From contig NZ_CP039934.1 of assembly GCF_009792295.1 (NCBI RefSeq), forward strand, positions 3,702,905 through 3,766,904: DNA of 64,000 nucleotides, written 5' to 3'. Positions 51,149 to 60,507 of the stretch are shown here, in pieces. Below the pieces are notes generated by a model, which was not told the DNA's origin, did not search any database, and worked only from the letters and a program-made list of their open reading frames with translations. Position 1 is the stretch's first letter. Each line of letters starts with the position of its first letter. Source of the stretch: Myroides fluvii (lineage in GTDB: Bacteria > Bacteroidota > Bacteroidia > Flavobacteriales > Flavobacteriaceae). The position numbers and the translations under genes are program-made.

Positions 51149-51436
51149 TAGACAAGGTTCACTAATGAATAGAGTTCATTTAAATCTTTCGTTTCTACAC
51201 GAAGTTTCACTCCATTAGGATAGATAATATCGTATTCTTTGCTCTCAGTAATATGCTCTTTATTTATAGTGATAAAGTTACTCCGATGAATTTTGAATAT
51301 TTTCATTCTTATACTTTATTACCCAATAACTAAATGTTGCTAATTTAATTCCTACGCTTTCACAGTATCTTGATTGGGTTAATCCACTTGCTTTGTAATC
51401 CTCTACATGAGAGTACATCATTTCTTGTTTGCTCAT
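51148..51436 (-). pseudogene. tnpA: IS66 Orf1 protein TnpA, frameshifted
   Basis: MSKQEMMYSHVEDYKASGLT then QSRYCESVGIKLATFSYWVI gives the N-terminal HTH. The frame stops near 51290 (NIQNSSE), and the missing part NFITINKEHITESKEYDIIY then PNGVKLRVETKDLNELYSLV continues in another frame to 51148. A single 1-nt change would restore it. Confidence 0.78.
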
Positions 51437-51543
51437 CTCTTTATTATTTGAGACAAACTTACTATCTTACATTAGGTTATGAAATATGTCGTTGCTCGGG
51501 TGGATACGTTTGGCGTATTTTATTTTCTAGTATTTTCATACAG

Positions 51544-53474
51544 TCAATTTTTTTTTTCGTTTATATTAATGAATTTATTATCAATAAGCTGCTGTATAAT
51601 GTAATTCATATTTTTATTAGTGATATTCAATAATCCACAATAGTAGTGATTTAAAGTATCAATGTCTATGCTGTGATTTTTTCTTATATGTTTTGTTATC
51701 GCTTTACCTAAAAATTTAGGCAAATCAACTAAATTAGAATGGTAACTATTGTTATTTAACCCAATAAAACTTTGATTAAAAATCACAAATTGTTTTTGAG
51801 GATCAAGTTTTAAATTAGTAATTACATTTTTAGCATTAGTGTCTGCTCTAAATTTATGAATTTCTTCTAGAATTTCATAAATATGAATAGGCTCGTTGTT
51901 TTTTTTAAGGTATTCTGTCACAATATCTTTGATTGTGCCTCCTTTTATGTTATTTCTTTCCGATTCCCATTTTTTTAAGCCATAAGTACTACTTCGTCCA
52001 AAATAAATAATTTCAGTTGTTCGTTGCAGACTACCTCTTAAAGCATCATGGCTTTTAGTAATTCCAGGATTGTTTTTTTCAAGAAGATCATATATTTCTA
52101 TTAATTTGGATGGTTCTCCTATATTTTCTAATACTTCAATAGCATATTCAAATACCTGTTTTACTGTATTTCTTTGAAATATAAGATTATCATTTACATC
52201 TAGATACAATCCAAATTCATCGATAAGTATTTTTTCTGCTATCGGTAGAGCTGTATTTATAGTCTCAACATCGAAATCTTTAATGAACGTGATAAATAGC
52301 TTTTGAAATTGAAAGTATAAGTTTCTTCAATGCGTTCATTTATTCTTTCGCTTACATCATTAACAAATGAAGTGTAATCAATTATTGAAAGGTATTTGTT
52401 TATAAGATAAAAATTGCTCAATTATGTCGACTTCTACTGTTGGAAAATTTAGGGAGTAATAGATCTTCTATATTGCCTAATAAATAGAAATCATCACTTA
52501 AATAAACAGCAAGTATATATCCAATAAATTCTTTAGAAAAGTTTGTTCTATTCAATGTGTTAACTCTATTTACTATATTTTCTTTAATTTCAAGTAAATT
52601 AGCAGATAGGTCTAAACCATAGTTTTGAAACAAATTATCATTGAAACTCTTGATAAATAACAATTTATTAGACAATTCTTCTATACAAGTTTTCCTTATT
52701 TGTCTTACTCGTTCTCTTGTTAAATTGTTTCTTTCTGCAATTTCTTCAAGATTTAATTCTTTTTCACCTTGATATATTTTTAGTGCTTGTTTTAATATAA
52801 TTGTTTGATTTTCAGTAAATAAAACATTTTTATCTAATAAGAAATTGGTAAGTAGAAATATATATTCTGATTCTAAAATTTCGTTTGGAATTTGTGGCAA
52901 GGAGAACGTTCGTTGAATTAGAAAATTGTTCTTTAATATTATTAGCTGTCTCTCATCAGCAGATTCATTAACGTTAGCTATAAAATCTTTTATTATTGAA
53001 ATATAATTTTCTAATTCAGGAATTGATTTTTTTCCTATATTTTTCAAGAGTGCCAATATTGAAGTGTTTATTAGATAAAATTTTTTCTGAGAAATTTCTA
53101 ATACTAAAGTTGTTATTTAAAAACAGTGAAATAGCATTTTTAGTTCTTGCAGAAAGACTATTTGTATTAGCATAGATAAAGCTATTAATTACTTCTCTTT
53201 GTATCCTTGTTAAATTAAGCTGTATTTTATTTATCGATTCGTTATATGATTCTTTGATCATATTTTGCTCAATAATTAAATGAAATTTATTGCAAATGTC
53301 AATTAATTCCTTATTAGACTTATATCCACAGTTTTGAAGTTTCTCAAATGAACCATTAGCTAAATAGTATTCTTTTAAAGTATTAATATTATCAATACCG
53401 TTAGCTCTACAAACATTGTATGAGCGAACGCTTATCTCATTATTCTTATGAATTTCATATAGCGTCATTGTCAA
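51544..53474 (-). pseudogene. Multi-domain alpha-CTD-like / sigma-70 region 4 / HARE-HTH protein, frameshifted
   Basis: Three consecutive frames form one ~640-aa protein. First (53474-53016): VRSYNVCRANGIDNINTLKE and LQNCGYKSNKELIDIC, like the helix-hairpin-helix of RNA polymerase alpha-CTD. Second (to 52418): LLKNIGKKSIPELENYI (another HhH) and LNLEEIAERNNLTRERVRQI then RKTCIEELSNKL, a sigma-70 region 4 helix-turn-helix. Third (to 51544): AIEVLENIGEPSKLIEIYDL and IKDIVTEYLKKNNEPIHIYE, HARE-HTH-like wings. A 1-nt loss near 53055 separates the first two; two or more indels lie in 52210-52418. Confidence 0.65.
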
Positions 53475-54011
53475 ATATATTTAACTAAAATTGTAGCAAA
53501 CATATTAAAACTTTCTCTAACTATATTACGGAAATCCGTAAACCCCACATTATTTTGAGTCTATCTGCTATTCAAACAAAAACTCACGACTTCGGAGTAG
53601 TTTTCTAGCCCTCTGCAAGAGCAAGTAGTTTTGAAAGCTCGAACCTTATTTGGAGTGCCTCAAAACATAACTTGCTGTTACTTTTCGGTAACTTTTTCAA
53701 CATATTTACAATATGTTTTTTATAATATAAATACTGTTTATACACCTATAAGTAAACGCCAAATTAACTCTTTAAAGACCTGTTTTTAAATAGTGAGTCC
53801 ATATCTCTGGTTATTTGTCTAAGCAATATTTTTGTTGGACAAACGCAATATCGTAGCTATAACTTTACATAGCTCCCAACGATCAAACACACAAATTGAC
53901 TGTTAATAAAACCTTTATACAGTTTGATGTCTTAAACATTGGAATTGCAACTCAAAAGGTAGCATAACATTTAACTAATAACATAAATAAACAGATATAA
54001 AATGAGTAATT
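53475..54011. other. Intergenic region, 537 bp
   Basis: AT-rich with no credible gene on either strand; a short GAAAGCTCG... segment near 53630 might be an old element boundary, but nothing firm was seen. Confidence 0.5.
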
Positions 54012-54447
54012 ATGAAAGAAGAATTTAAAAAGAAACGTGCTATTGACGAAGAAGCTATGATGGCACTAATGGTTGATGGACTAAGACCTAATGGATTTAC
54101 AGAGGCTGAACTCAATGCTCCTGGTATAAGAGATGAAGAGGAAGATACTGTGGATGAACCAAAAGAAAAAAAGACGTGTAAAAAAAGAACAGAACTCTAC
54201 TAAAGAATGCGATTCAACAAATTATGAAGAAGTCTTTTTTAAAGATGTCAAAAGCACAGCACGTCATGGGAAATCGGTGTATATAGATACTGGGCATCAT
54301 AAGGTACTTTCTCGTATTGTTCAGGTCATCGCAGAAGATAAACTTACTATCTATGCTTATTTATATAATCTATTAGAACATCATTTCAATGAGTTCGAAC
54401 AACAGATAACCACAAGCTTTAATGAAAAGAACAAACCTATTTTTTAA
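54012..54447 (+). pseudogene. DUF3408 conjugative-transposon protein, frameshifted at an A7 tract
   Basis: The first frame KKRAIDEEAMMALMVDGLRP then NGFTEAELNAPGIRDEEED is followed, in the +1 frame, by RRVKKEQNSTKECDSTNYEE, VFFKDVKSTARHGKSVYIDT and LTIYAYLYNLLEHHFNEFEQ. This is the complete architecture of DUF3408 (TraB-region) proteins of Bacteroidota conjugative transposons: an acidic/basic linker, then a ribbon-helix-helix-like end. Removing one A from the run of seven at about 54166-54172 fuses the two frames into one ~144-aa protein. It is a mutation, transcriptional slippage site or sequencing error. Confidence 0.75.
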
Positions 54448-54465
54448 GTATTTCAATAAAATACT

Positions 54466-54509
54466 AAAGAAGTAAAACTGTAAAAGTACTTTTACAGTTT
54501 TACTTCTTT
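54466..54509. terminator. 44-bp perfect palindrome
   Basis: Left arm 54466-54487 (AAAGAAGTAAAACTGTAAAAG then T) is the exact complement of the right arm 54488-54509, with no loop. It lies between convergent DUF3408 and radC genes and probably terminates both. Confidence 0.75.
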
Positions 54510-54526
54510 AAAAAAACAAAGGCACC

Positions 54527-54997
54527 TTATAAGATGCCTTCATCTGCAAAAGAGTAGTAACTCTCTACTGTTATAATTAAATGATCTAAAAGATTAATAT
54601 CAAGTATTTTACTTGCTTCTTTAATCTTTCTTGTAATTTGTCTATCAGCATCACTTGGAGCTAATTTCCCTGACGGATGGTTGTGTATAAGCAAAAATCC
54701 CACAGCGTTCGCTTTTAAAAGAGCGGAAAAAATGATTCTCAAATCTACTATTGTACCTGTTATTCCTCCTGAGGAAACTTCTAATACTCCAAGTACTTTA
54801 TTGTTGTTTGAAAGCATAAGGACTTTAAACTGTTCTAATAATTCAATCTTATTACCATCCCACGCTTTTAATGCTATTTGATAAGCACTGTAAGAAGATG
54901 TAATCTGAGGTCTCTGTGAAGCCTTTACTTTTGATTTGTAAATTAATTCTACTTCTGAGGCGATAAGCCATTCTTTGTTTAAAACTTTAGTTTCCAT
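54527..54997 (-). CDS. radC: RadC-family JAB/MPN domain protein
   Basis: 156 aa. The metal-binding JAB core is HNHPSGKLAPSDAD with H105, H107, S109 and D118; upstream VLGVLEVSSGGITGTIVDLR and IIFSALLKANAVGFLLI are the preceding strands. It lacks the N-terminal HhH of chromosomal RadC, as is usual for the short version carried by conjugative transposons and plasmids. Predicted Zn-dependent; the role, possibly in single-stranded DNA handling during transfer, is not established. It is at the edge of the eroded element. Confidence 0.88.
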   Translation of the reverse strand: METKVLNKEWLIASEVELIYKSKVKASQRPQITSSYSAYQIALKAWDGNKIELLEQFKVLMLSNNNKVLGVLEVSSGGITGTIVDLRIIFSALLKANAVGFLLIHNHPSGKLAPSDADRQITRKIKEASKILDINLLDHLIITVESYYSFADEGIL

Positions 54998-55456
54998 ACT
55001 ATTAAATTTTTAAATTAATTATGGAACCACAATTGGTAATGGCTTAGCGAGCGCAAGCAACGCAATAAAGCGCAGACTTTAGTCAAGCATTTATGGGGGA
55101 ATTTCTTGTTAGCGAACCGCAAGGCATTGCCTAACTTTGTGCTATTATTAATAAAAATAATACTCTACTACTTAAATGATAGAATTAATTATACTATGAA
55201 AATATGCGGAAAACACGTATTGTTTTGAATTACAAAGAGTTGTAAGTTTACCTCATAGAATTTTTTCATGATTATATTTTTTTTAGTTGAAGCTGTAATA
55301 CTATACTTTGTACACGTATAGTAGGGATAGAAAAGTTCGATTTAGGGTAGCTACATAAATCGACTACGGTGAATAAGAGACATAGATTAACTTTAAAAGA
55401 CGACCATTTTTATAACAGACACGAGATTTGTTATATAATTTAAAAACGATAACATT
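54998..55456. other. Intergenic region, 459 bp
   Basis: A GC-richer patch near 55040-55130 (GCGAGCGCAAGCAACGC) contrasts with its AT-rich surroundings and may be the remains of the element's end or oriT; nothing was proven. Upstream region of the DUF6520 gene. Confidence 0.45.
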
Positions 55457-55786
55457 ATGAAACATTTGATAAAAAACCTACTTATGCCATTTGCCGTTGT
55501 TGCAATGCTAAGCGTAGGTGCATTCACAATGAATGCTAGTAATAAAGCTGATAATAAAATTGAAGCTACAAAAATTGCTGAATCACAAACACCATACATT
55601 GGTACATTACACTATAAGGTAGGAAGTACTTATCCAATAGCTACTATTGTAGATAGAAAAGACTGTACTTTGGATGAGACTACAGTTGCTTATTATGAAG
55701 AAGTAAATAACCAGCAAACAAGAATGTATGGTTGGGATTCTAATTTAAATGATTACAGGCCACTTTTTGAAATTACAGAATTGTAA
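55457..55786 (+). CDS. DUF6520 family exported small protein
   Basis: 109 aa. MKHLIKNLLMPFAVVAMLSV then GAFTMNA is the characteristic DUF6520 leader (LLMPxAVVAxxxxGAFxMNA). The mature part holds a single Cys (DRKDCTLDETTVAYYEEVNN) and several aromatic residues; typical family members are Cys-richer. Function unknown; these peptides often lie beside SusC/SusD and peptidase genes in flavobacteria, as here (convergent with the S9 peptidase operon). Confidence 0.75.
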   Translation: MKHLIKNLLMPFAVVAMLSVGAFTMNASNKADNKIEATKIAESQTPYIGTLHYKVGSTYPIATIVDRKDCTLDETTVAYYEEVNNQQTRMYGWDSNLNDYRPLFEITEL

Positions 55787-55802
55787 ATATTAAGTAAAAA
55801 CG

Positions 55803-55834
55803 GAGAGCACCTATGTTTTAGGTGCTCTCTTATT
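55803..55834. terminator. Bidirectional terminator
   Basis: GAGAGCACCTA (55803-55813) / TAGGTGCTCTC (55819-55829), 5-nt loop, followed by TTATTTT and preceded by an A-run; it sits between the convergent DUF6520 and S9 peptidase genes. Confidence 0.85.
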
Positions 55835-58402
55835 TTAAAAGTTATCCAAAGGACTCCAAGAAGTATTGTCGTAATTAATTCCCTTTTCTATCCACTTAAT
55901 TTCTTTTTTATCTCTTAAAAAGTAATCAAACCAATCAATAGTTCTTTTTGTTAAATCTTCGGATTCTATAGGATGATCTAATCCTAAGGCATGATCTATA
56001 TCTTTGTAAAAAAGAGCAATAGTAGGTACTTGATACCGTTTTAAGGCAATATACATTTTACGGGTATTTTCCCAATATACATTTTCATCTAAAAGACCTG
56101 TCCAAAGTAGTATAGGAGTAGTTGTTTTATGTGCATGTAAGATTGGAGAATTAGCCAAATACTTTTCTGGATTTTCTGCATAACTTTGATTAAATGCATA
56201 TTGAGCACTTTCTGTCATGAACCAATCCGGTATATTTCTCATATTACTATATCTATAGGTAAGCCCTCCTATTAAGTCATGAGCAGCTGCACCACTAACA
56301 ACCGCTTTAAATAGATTGCTTTGAGTTGCAATAAAGCTACTTTTATACCCACCAAATGAGTGCCCAATAAGTCCTAATTTATTGGAATCAATAGAAGATT
56401 CGGTTTGCGTTATGGCTTCAATCCCTTTAGTTATACACTCTAATGCAGATATTCCAGGACCTTGCTCAGAAACATAGGTTTGAGTATAAAAAACAAAATA
56501 ACCCAGTTCTGTTAGCAAAGGAATATTAAATCCTATTTGACTTAAAAGCGTTGGAACTTCAAAGATGTTGGTATCTGTTCTATTGAAATTATAAGTGTAT
56601 ACAATCATCGGATATTGTTTATTTGAATCAAAATCTTTGGGATAATAAAGTGTTCCTTGTAGCTCTTTTTGATATTTATCTTTAAAAAAGATACTCTTTT
56701 TCTTTTTCCAAGAATAAAGCTCTTTAGGAATATCACTTGATAGTAATGTTGAAACCGTATTATTTCTCAATAGCATAATATCAGTTGCTTTATTGTAATT
56801 CTCTTGAGTAAAAATAAATGTACTAAGGTCTTTACTGGTAAGACTTTTTAAACTTGAACGAGCTTGTGAAATATTATCATCTTTAATTTCTACTATTGTA
56901 TCAATTTTGTTTTTATTGATTTTATAAATTGAAGAGACTTGTTCATCACTTGTTAATAATAAGATTGGTTTATTGGTATCTAAAGTATTGTTAATACTGT
57001 TATTAGTCAAACTATTTAAAAAAGTAAACTGTGATTGATTGTTTACTTTAAATAGTTTTTGATGGGTGCCCTTTTTCACATTAAGTTTAATTAGAAAATC
57101 ATTATTTACATAAAAAACAAACTGTGAATTTTCCGACCACATAGGAATGAATCGATACTCTGTATCAGATGTTATTGATATTGTTTTTTTACTTTGGACA
57201 TCCACTATTTTCCACTGTTTTGAATTGTTATTATCTATATACAAAACATACTTATTGTCTTGAGAAGGTATTAAATATTGTTTACTTCTACTAATAGTTG
57301 AGAATAAAGAGTCAAAGTTATCTGTTCTAACAAGTGTGTACTTTATTTTTGCAAAGTAACTATCAAAGTCCTGGAAATCAAAAGGATTATAAGCGAGGAG
57401 ATGATTGGGTAAATCAATAAATTCATAGTCGTTTTCTCTTGTTCTGTGTAGTTCTACAAGAGTATCACGTTGATAATTATAGACAAAAGCTTTATAAATA
57501 ATCTCATACTTTCTTCTAAAATTACTAGGAAATAAGAATTTTGAATTCCCATTCCAAATATCAAGATACTCAGTGGCAGGAATCTCCTTATCAGATTTAA
57601 CATTATACCTGACAAACACATCGTTGTTACTGTAAAAATTGATTTCAAAACGCTCAATTTGTTTTTCGTTCAGTTTTATGGACTTTGCACTATTAGTTGT
57701 AGTGTTAACAAGATGTACTGTGTTTTTTGTATCTTTAAATGCAAATACATCTTGCTGTTTGTTCCAATACAGCATTTCTATTTTGTAGTCAAAAGAATCA
57801 ATCTTTTGATTTTTAAATGTTTGTAAATCAACAACAAAAACCGATTGTTCTGTATCATTTTTCTGGTATACCAGTTTTGTTTTATTGCTGTTTATAAAGT
57901 AATTTCCTATTTCCAAATCACTAATTAAAACACGGTCAATCTGTCCTTTACTATTTATTATACTAATTTTTATTTCATTGTTAGAAGATAAAGTGATTAA
58001 TAGATTTTGATTTTCAACAGCTTTGGTTGTAAACTTTCTTATATTATTGACAAGTAATTTACTTGATGGATATCCAATTTTTTCTATTATGATATCTTGA
58101 TTAACTTTTCCAACAACAAGATCATTGTAAAGCAAATTATTGGAAACATCTTTTAAGTGAGCAATATCTACTTTTTGTTTAGTTAAAGTATTGATATACA
58201 ATAAAGAGTCTTTGCTTTTATTGAACTTGTTTTGGTACCTTTTACTGATAAGACCCCACTTAGCATCAGGACTTAATTTACTTGGAAAAACAGTGTTCCA
58301 TCTATCATCTATAGATAAAGTATCTTGCTGTAAACTGGCATTTGCATAATCAAATTGCAAGAATGCCAGTACTAACAAGATGCTATTTATAATATGTTTC
58401 AT
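55835..58402 (-). CDS. S9 family prolyl-oligopeptidase-type peptidase, exported
   Basis: 855 aa. Signal peptide SILLVLAFLQFDYANA. Residues ~30-560 are a divergent beta-propeller (repeated YxxxxDxxxKYVLYIDNNNS-like blades). The C-terminal alpha/beta-hydrolase has LGLIGHSFGGYKSSF with Ser682, WTGLLDENVYWENT with Asp772, and KDIDHALGLDHP with His804, a complete catalytic triad. It is a periplasmic or surface dipeptidyl/prolyl oligopeptidase. Last gene of an operon headed by SusC/SusD-like genes, implying degradation of a peptide brought to the outer membrane. Confidence 0.9.
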   Translation of the reverse strand: MKHIINSILLVLAFLQFDYANASLQQDTLSIDDRWNTVFPSKLSPDAKWGLISKRYQNKFNKSKDSLLYINTLTKQKVDIAHLKDVSNNLLYNDLVVGKVNQDIIIEKIGYPSSKLLVNNIRKFTTKAVENQNLLITLSSNNEIKISIINSKGQIDRVLISDLEIGNYFINSNKTKLVYQKNDTEQSVFVVDLQTFKNQKIDSFDYKIEMLYWNKQQDVFAFKDTKNTVHLVNTTTNSAKSIKLNEKQIERFEINFYSNNDVFVRYNVKSDKEIPATEYLDIWNGNSKFLFPSNFRRKYEIIYKAFVYNYQRDTLVELHRTRENDYEFIDLPNHLLAYNPFDFQDFDSYFAKIKYTLVRTDNFDSLFSTISRSKQYLIPSQDNKYVLYIDNNNSKQWKIVDVQSKKTISITSDTEYRFIPMWSENSQFVFYVNNDFLIKLNVKKGTHQKLFKVNNQSQFTFLNSLTNNSINNTLDTNKPILLLTSDEQVSSIYKINKNKIDTIVEIKDDNISQARSSLKSLTSKDLSTFIFTQENYNKATDIMLLRNNTVSTLLSSDIPKELYSWKKKKSIFFKDKYQKELQGTLYYPKDFDSNKQYPMIVYTYNFNRTDTNIFEVPTLLSQIGFNIPLLTELGYFVFYTQTYVSEQGPGISALECITKGIEAITQTESSIDSNKLGLIGHSFGGYKSSFIATQSNLFKAVVSGAAAHDLIGGLTYRYSNMRNIPDWFMTESAQYAFNQSYAENPEKYLANSPILHAHKTTTPILLWTGLLDENVYWENTRKMYIALKRYQVPTIALFYKDIDHALGLDHPIESEDLTKRTIDWFDYFLRDKKEIKWIEKGINYDNTSWSPLDNF

Positions 58403-58408
58403 AACTAA

Positions 58409-59146
58409 TTACATATAAAGATTTACAATGGTATCATTTTGAGGATAAAAACGAATAACATTAGGAGATAAAGACCACACGCTACACATAGATCCTTTTG
58501 GTACTTTTATAGAAAATGCACCATTTGTATCTGTTAAATGATAAGTACCTGTCCCTTCAGTATTATTATTAAAAGCTGATCCTACATCGACGTTTTTTAG
58601 TGGTTTTTGTGTTTTCTTACTATAAATATTCCCCTTAATTGTAATGAGTTTTTCAGGATCTACAGTTTGTACATGCTTATCCAAGTAATTTTTTAATGTA
58701 GGATTATTTTTAACTTGAGCCTCATATTCTTTATTCTTTGGTTCAACAGAGATATTTAGTATTTCATCTTTTGTGAAATCTGTAAAAGTATAAGCAGCTG
58801 TGTCCCTTCCATAAATGATATAGTTTGGAATTAAAACAAGAGTATCTGTTTTTTCTATTTGAATTTTATAGTATCCTTTTTTATCTACAAACACCCTTTC
58901 ATTTTCTCCATAAACTTGTAGTTCTTGGTTTTTCCACACCCATTTGTTCTTTATATTCATGGTTGTTAGTCCAAGTGGTACAGAATCCGTTGCTTTTACA
59001 GTCACTCTACCTTGTATTGTTATTTTGTTATCTGCTAGTTGAGATGTTTTATCAAGTGATTTACATCCCATAATTAAAAGAAGCATTAACAATGAATGAT
59101 AAATAGGTAGACGTTTTGTTATTGATTTAGGTGTATTAGTATCCAT
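58409..59146 (-). CDS. Lipoprotein with two carboxypeptidase-regulatory-like domains
   Basis: 245 aa. Lipobox SLLMLLLIMGCKSLD. The first module starts ITIQGRVTVKATDSVPLGLT and the second ITIKGNIYSKKTQKPLKNVD then VGSAFNNNTEGTGTYHLTDT; both follow the G.V......PL..V.......T.T...G.F.I pattern of CarboxypepD_reg domains. It overlaps the SusD gene end by 11 bp and is 6 bp from the S9 gene. Probably a surface module of the same uptake complex; no enzymatic role is expected. Confidence 0.8.
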   Translation of the reverse strand: MDTNTPKSITKRLPIYHSLLMLLLIMGCKSLDKTSQLADNKITIQGRVTVKATDSVPLGLTTMNIKNKWVWKNQELQVYGENERVFVDKKGYYKIQIEKTDTLVLIPNYIIYGRDTAAYTFTDFTKDEILNISVEPKNKEYEAQVKNNPTLKNYLDKHVQTVDPEKLITIKGNIYSKKTQKPLKNVDVGSAFNNNTEGTGTYHLTDTNGAFSIKVPKGSMCSVWSLSPNVIRFYPQNDTIVNLYM

Positions 59147-60496
59147 TGTTTTGAGGATTAAGATTTTTATTGATTAGTAATTGTTTCTCAGGTATAGGAA
59201 AAAGTTGATGAAATTCTCTCCAGTTAGGTTTAGCATCCTTAAGTATCTGTAGTTTTTCAAGTCTTTTTAAAGTAAAGAATCGATGCCCAGATTCAGTGAA
59301 AAACTCTTTATTTGATTCAGTAAGATATTGTGTTTCAAATTCTTGTTTTGTAATATTTAGAGGCAGACCATTTAATCCTCTTTTGATTCGTACAGTATTG
59401 ATTACTTGTACTGCTTCAGAAATTTTGTCTTGTCTATAAAGACTTTCAGCTAACAAAAAGTTGGCTTGTTCTATTCTGAAAAAAACAGAGTACTCGTCAG
59501 TATTATTGTTTTGTTTTTATACTTATAAACACCATATAACACACTTTCATTAGATTTCACTTCTTTTATCCAATGCTTAAAACGCATATCGTTAGTGTCA
59601 AAAGAATCTATTAGCTTTTTACTTAACACCGTTGTTGTTGGGGTAATTGACGTAAATAGATATAGATTTGCTTCTGGTGTAGCAGCAGAGTTTTGTAGTG
59701 GACTGATTTGCCATAGTGTACTTTTTGCAGTTTTCTTGAAAGTTTGGTCAAGATTCATTTCAATGTTGTACAACGAATTATAAACCAGTTTTTGAGCAAG
59801 GCTTTCAGCTTCACTATATTTTTTTTGCAGTAAATAATTCTCTACAAGAAGTAACTCCGCAACTGCTTTGTTAACATAAAACCGCTGATTGTCCCTGTAT
59901 TCATAAAAGAAGTTCTACAGCATGTAAAAATCCTTTTCAATTTCAATCAGTGCTAAATGATACGGTGTTTTGTAAATACTTGTATTAAAGATATAATCTG
60001 TTGAAGTTGTGTAAGGAATATCTCCATAGAGTTGTATTAGATACTGATAATGTAAAGCTCTAAGAGTATATGCTTCTCCTAATAACTGATTTTTTATTTG
60101 CTTTTCAAAAGCAGATGATTGGCTAACACCATTGATAAAAGCATTGATAGTATAGATGCTTTGATATGCGTTATCCCACCATAAACGGCTACTATTGTTA
60201 TCTGCATTGATCGTATTTAAGTATAAATCATTGGTAGAAGTACCTAAATAATCTAATTCATCTGTGTAAAGACTAAGACTATATGCTAAACCACTGCTGT
60301 TTTTAGAGAGAAAGAACTTATCTCTTATATTGGAATAAATAGTTGATAACACTGCTTTAGTGGTGTTTATATTTTGATACACATCTTTCTCATTGATTTT
60401 ATTTTCAGGTAAGTCAACTTCAATCATGCTTTCACATGAGGTGGTTAAAATGACCAGTATCAAAAAAAGTAGTTGGGTTATGATATATTTTTTCAT
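59136..60496 (-). pseudogene. SusD/RagB family lipoprotein, multiply frameshifted
   Basis: N-terminus KKYIITQLLFLILVILTTSC then ESMIEVDLPENKINEKDVYQ (60496 frame) is a clear RagB/SusD start, and AFINGVSQSSAFEKQIKNQL then LGEAYTLRALHYQYLIQLYG matches the conserved TPR region. Later pieces lie in other frames: around 59770 (FKKTAKSTLWQISPLQNSAA) and 59456 to the stop (AESLYRQDKISEAVQVINTV; EFFTESGHRFFTLKRLEKLQ; FPIPEKQLLINKNLNPQNNG), the typical SusD ending. At least three frame changes. Confidence 0.82.
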
Positions 60497-60507
60497 GATT
60501 TAAAGCT

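Larger units (their letters stand above)
49153..51507 (-). mobile_element. Degenerate IS66 family insertion sequence
   Basis: Terminal inverted repeats of 22 bp: left 49153-49174 begins GTATGCACCCGAGCAAG; the right end 51486-51507, read inward, begins GTATCCACCCGAGCAAC, with 19 of 22 matching. Between them lie tnpA, tnpB and tnpC in the usual IS66 order on the minus strand. tnpA and tnpC carry frameshifts. The 8-bp flanks (CTTTAGAC and GTTTGGCG) are not a target duplication, so a deletion or recombination has occurred at one end. Confidence 0.85.

Noticed and set aside
49145..51515. 8-bp target duplication around IS66
   Set aside because: The flanks CTTTAGAC and GTTTGGCG differ at half of the positions.
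51370..51633. Plus-strand 87-residue frame at the IS66 right end
   Set aside because: It spans the IS terminal repeat and antisense of tnpA; it does not continue the truncated winged-helix gene.
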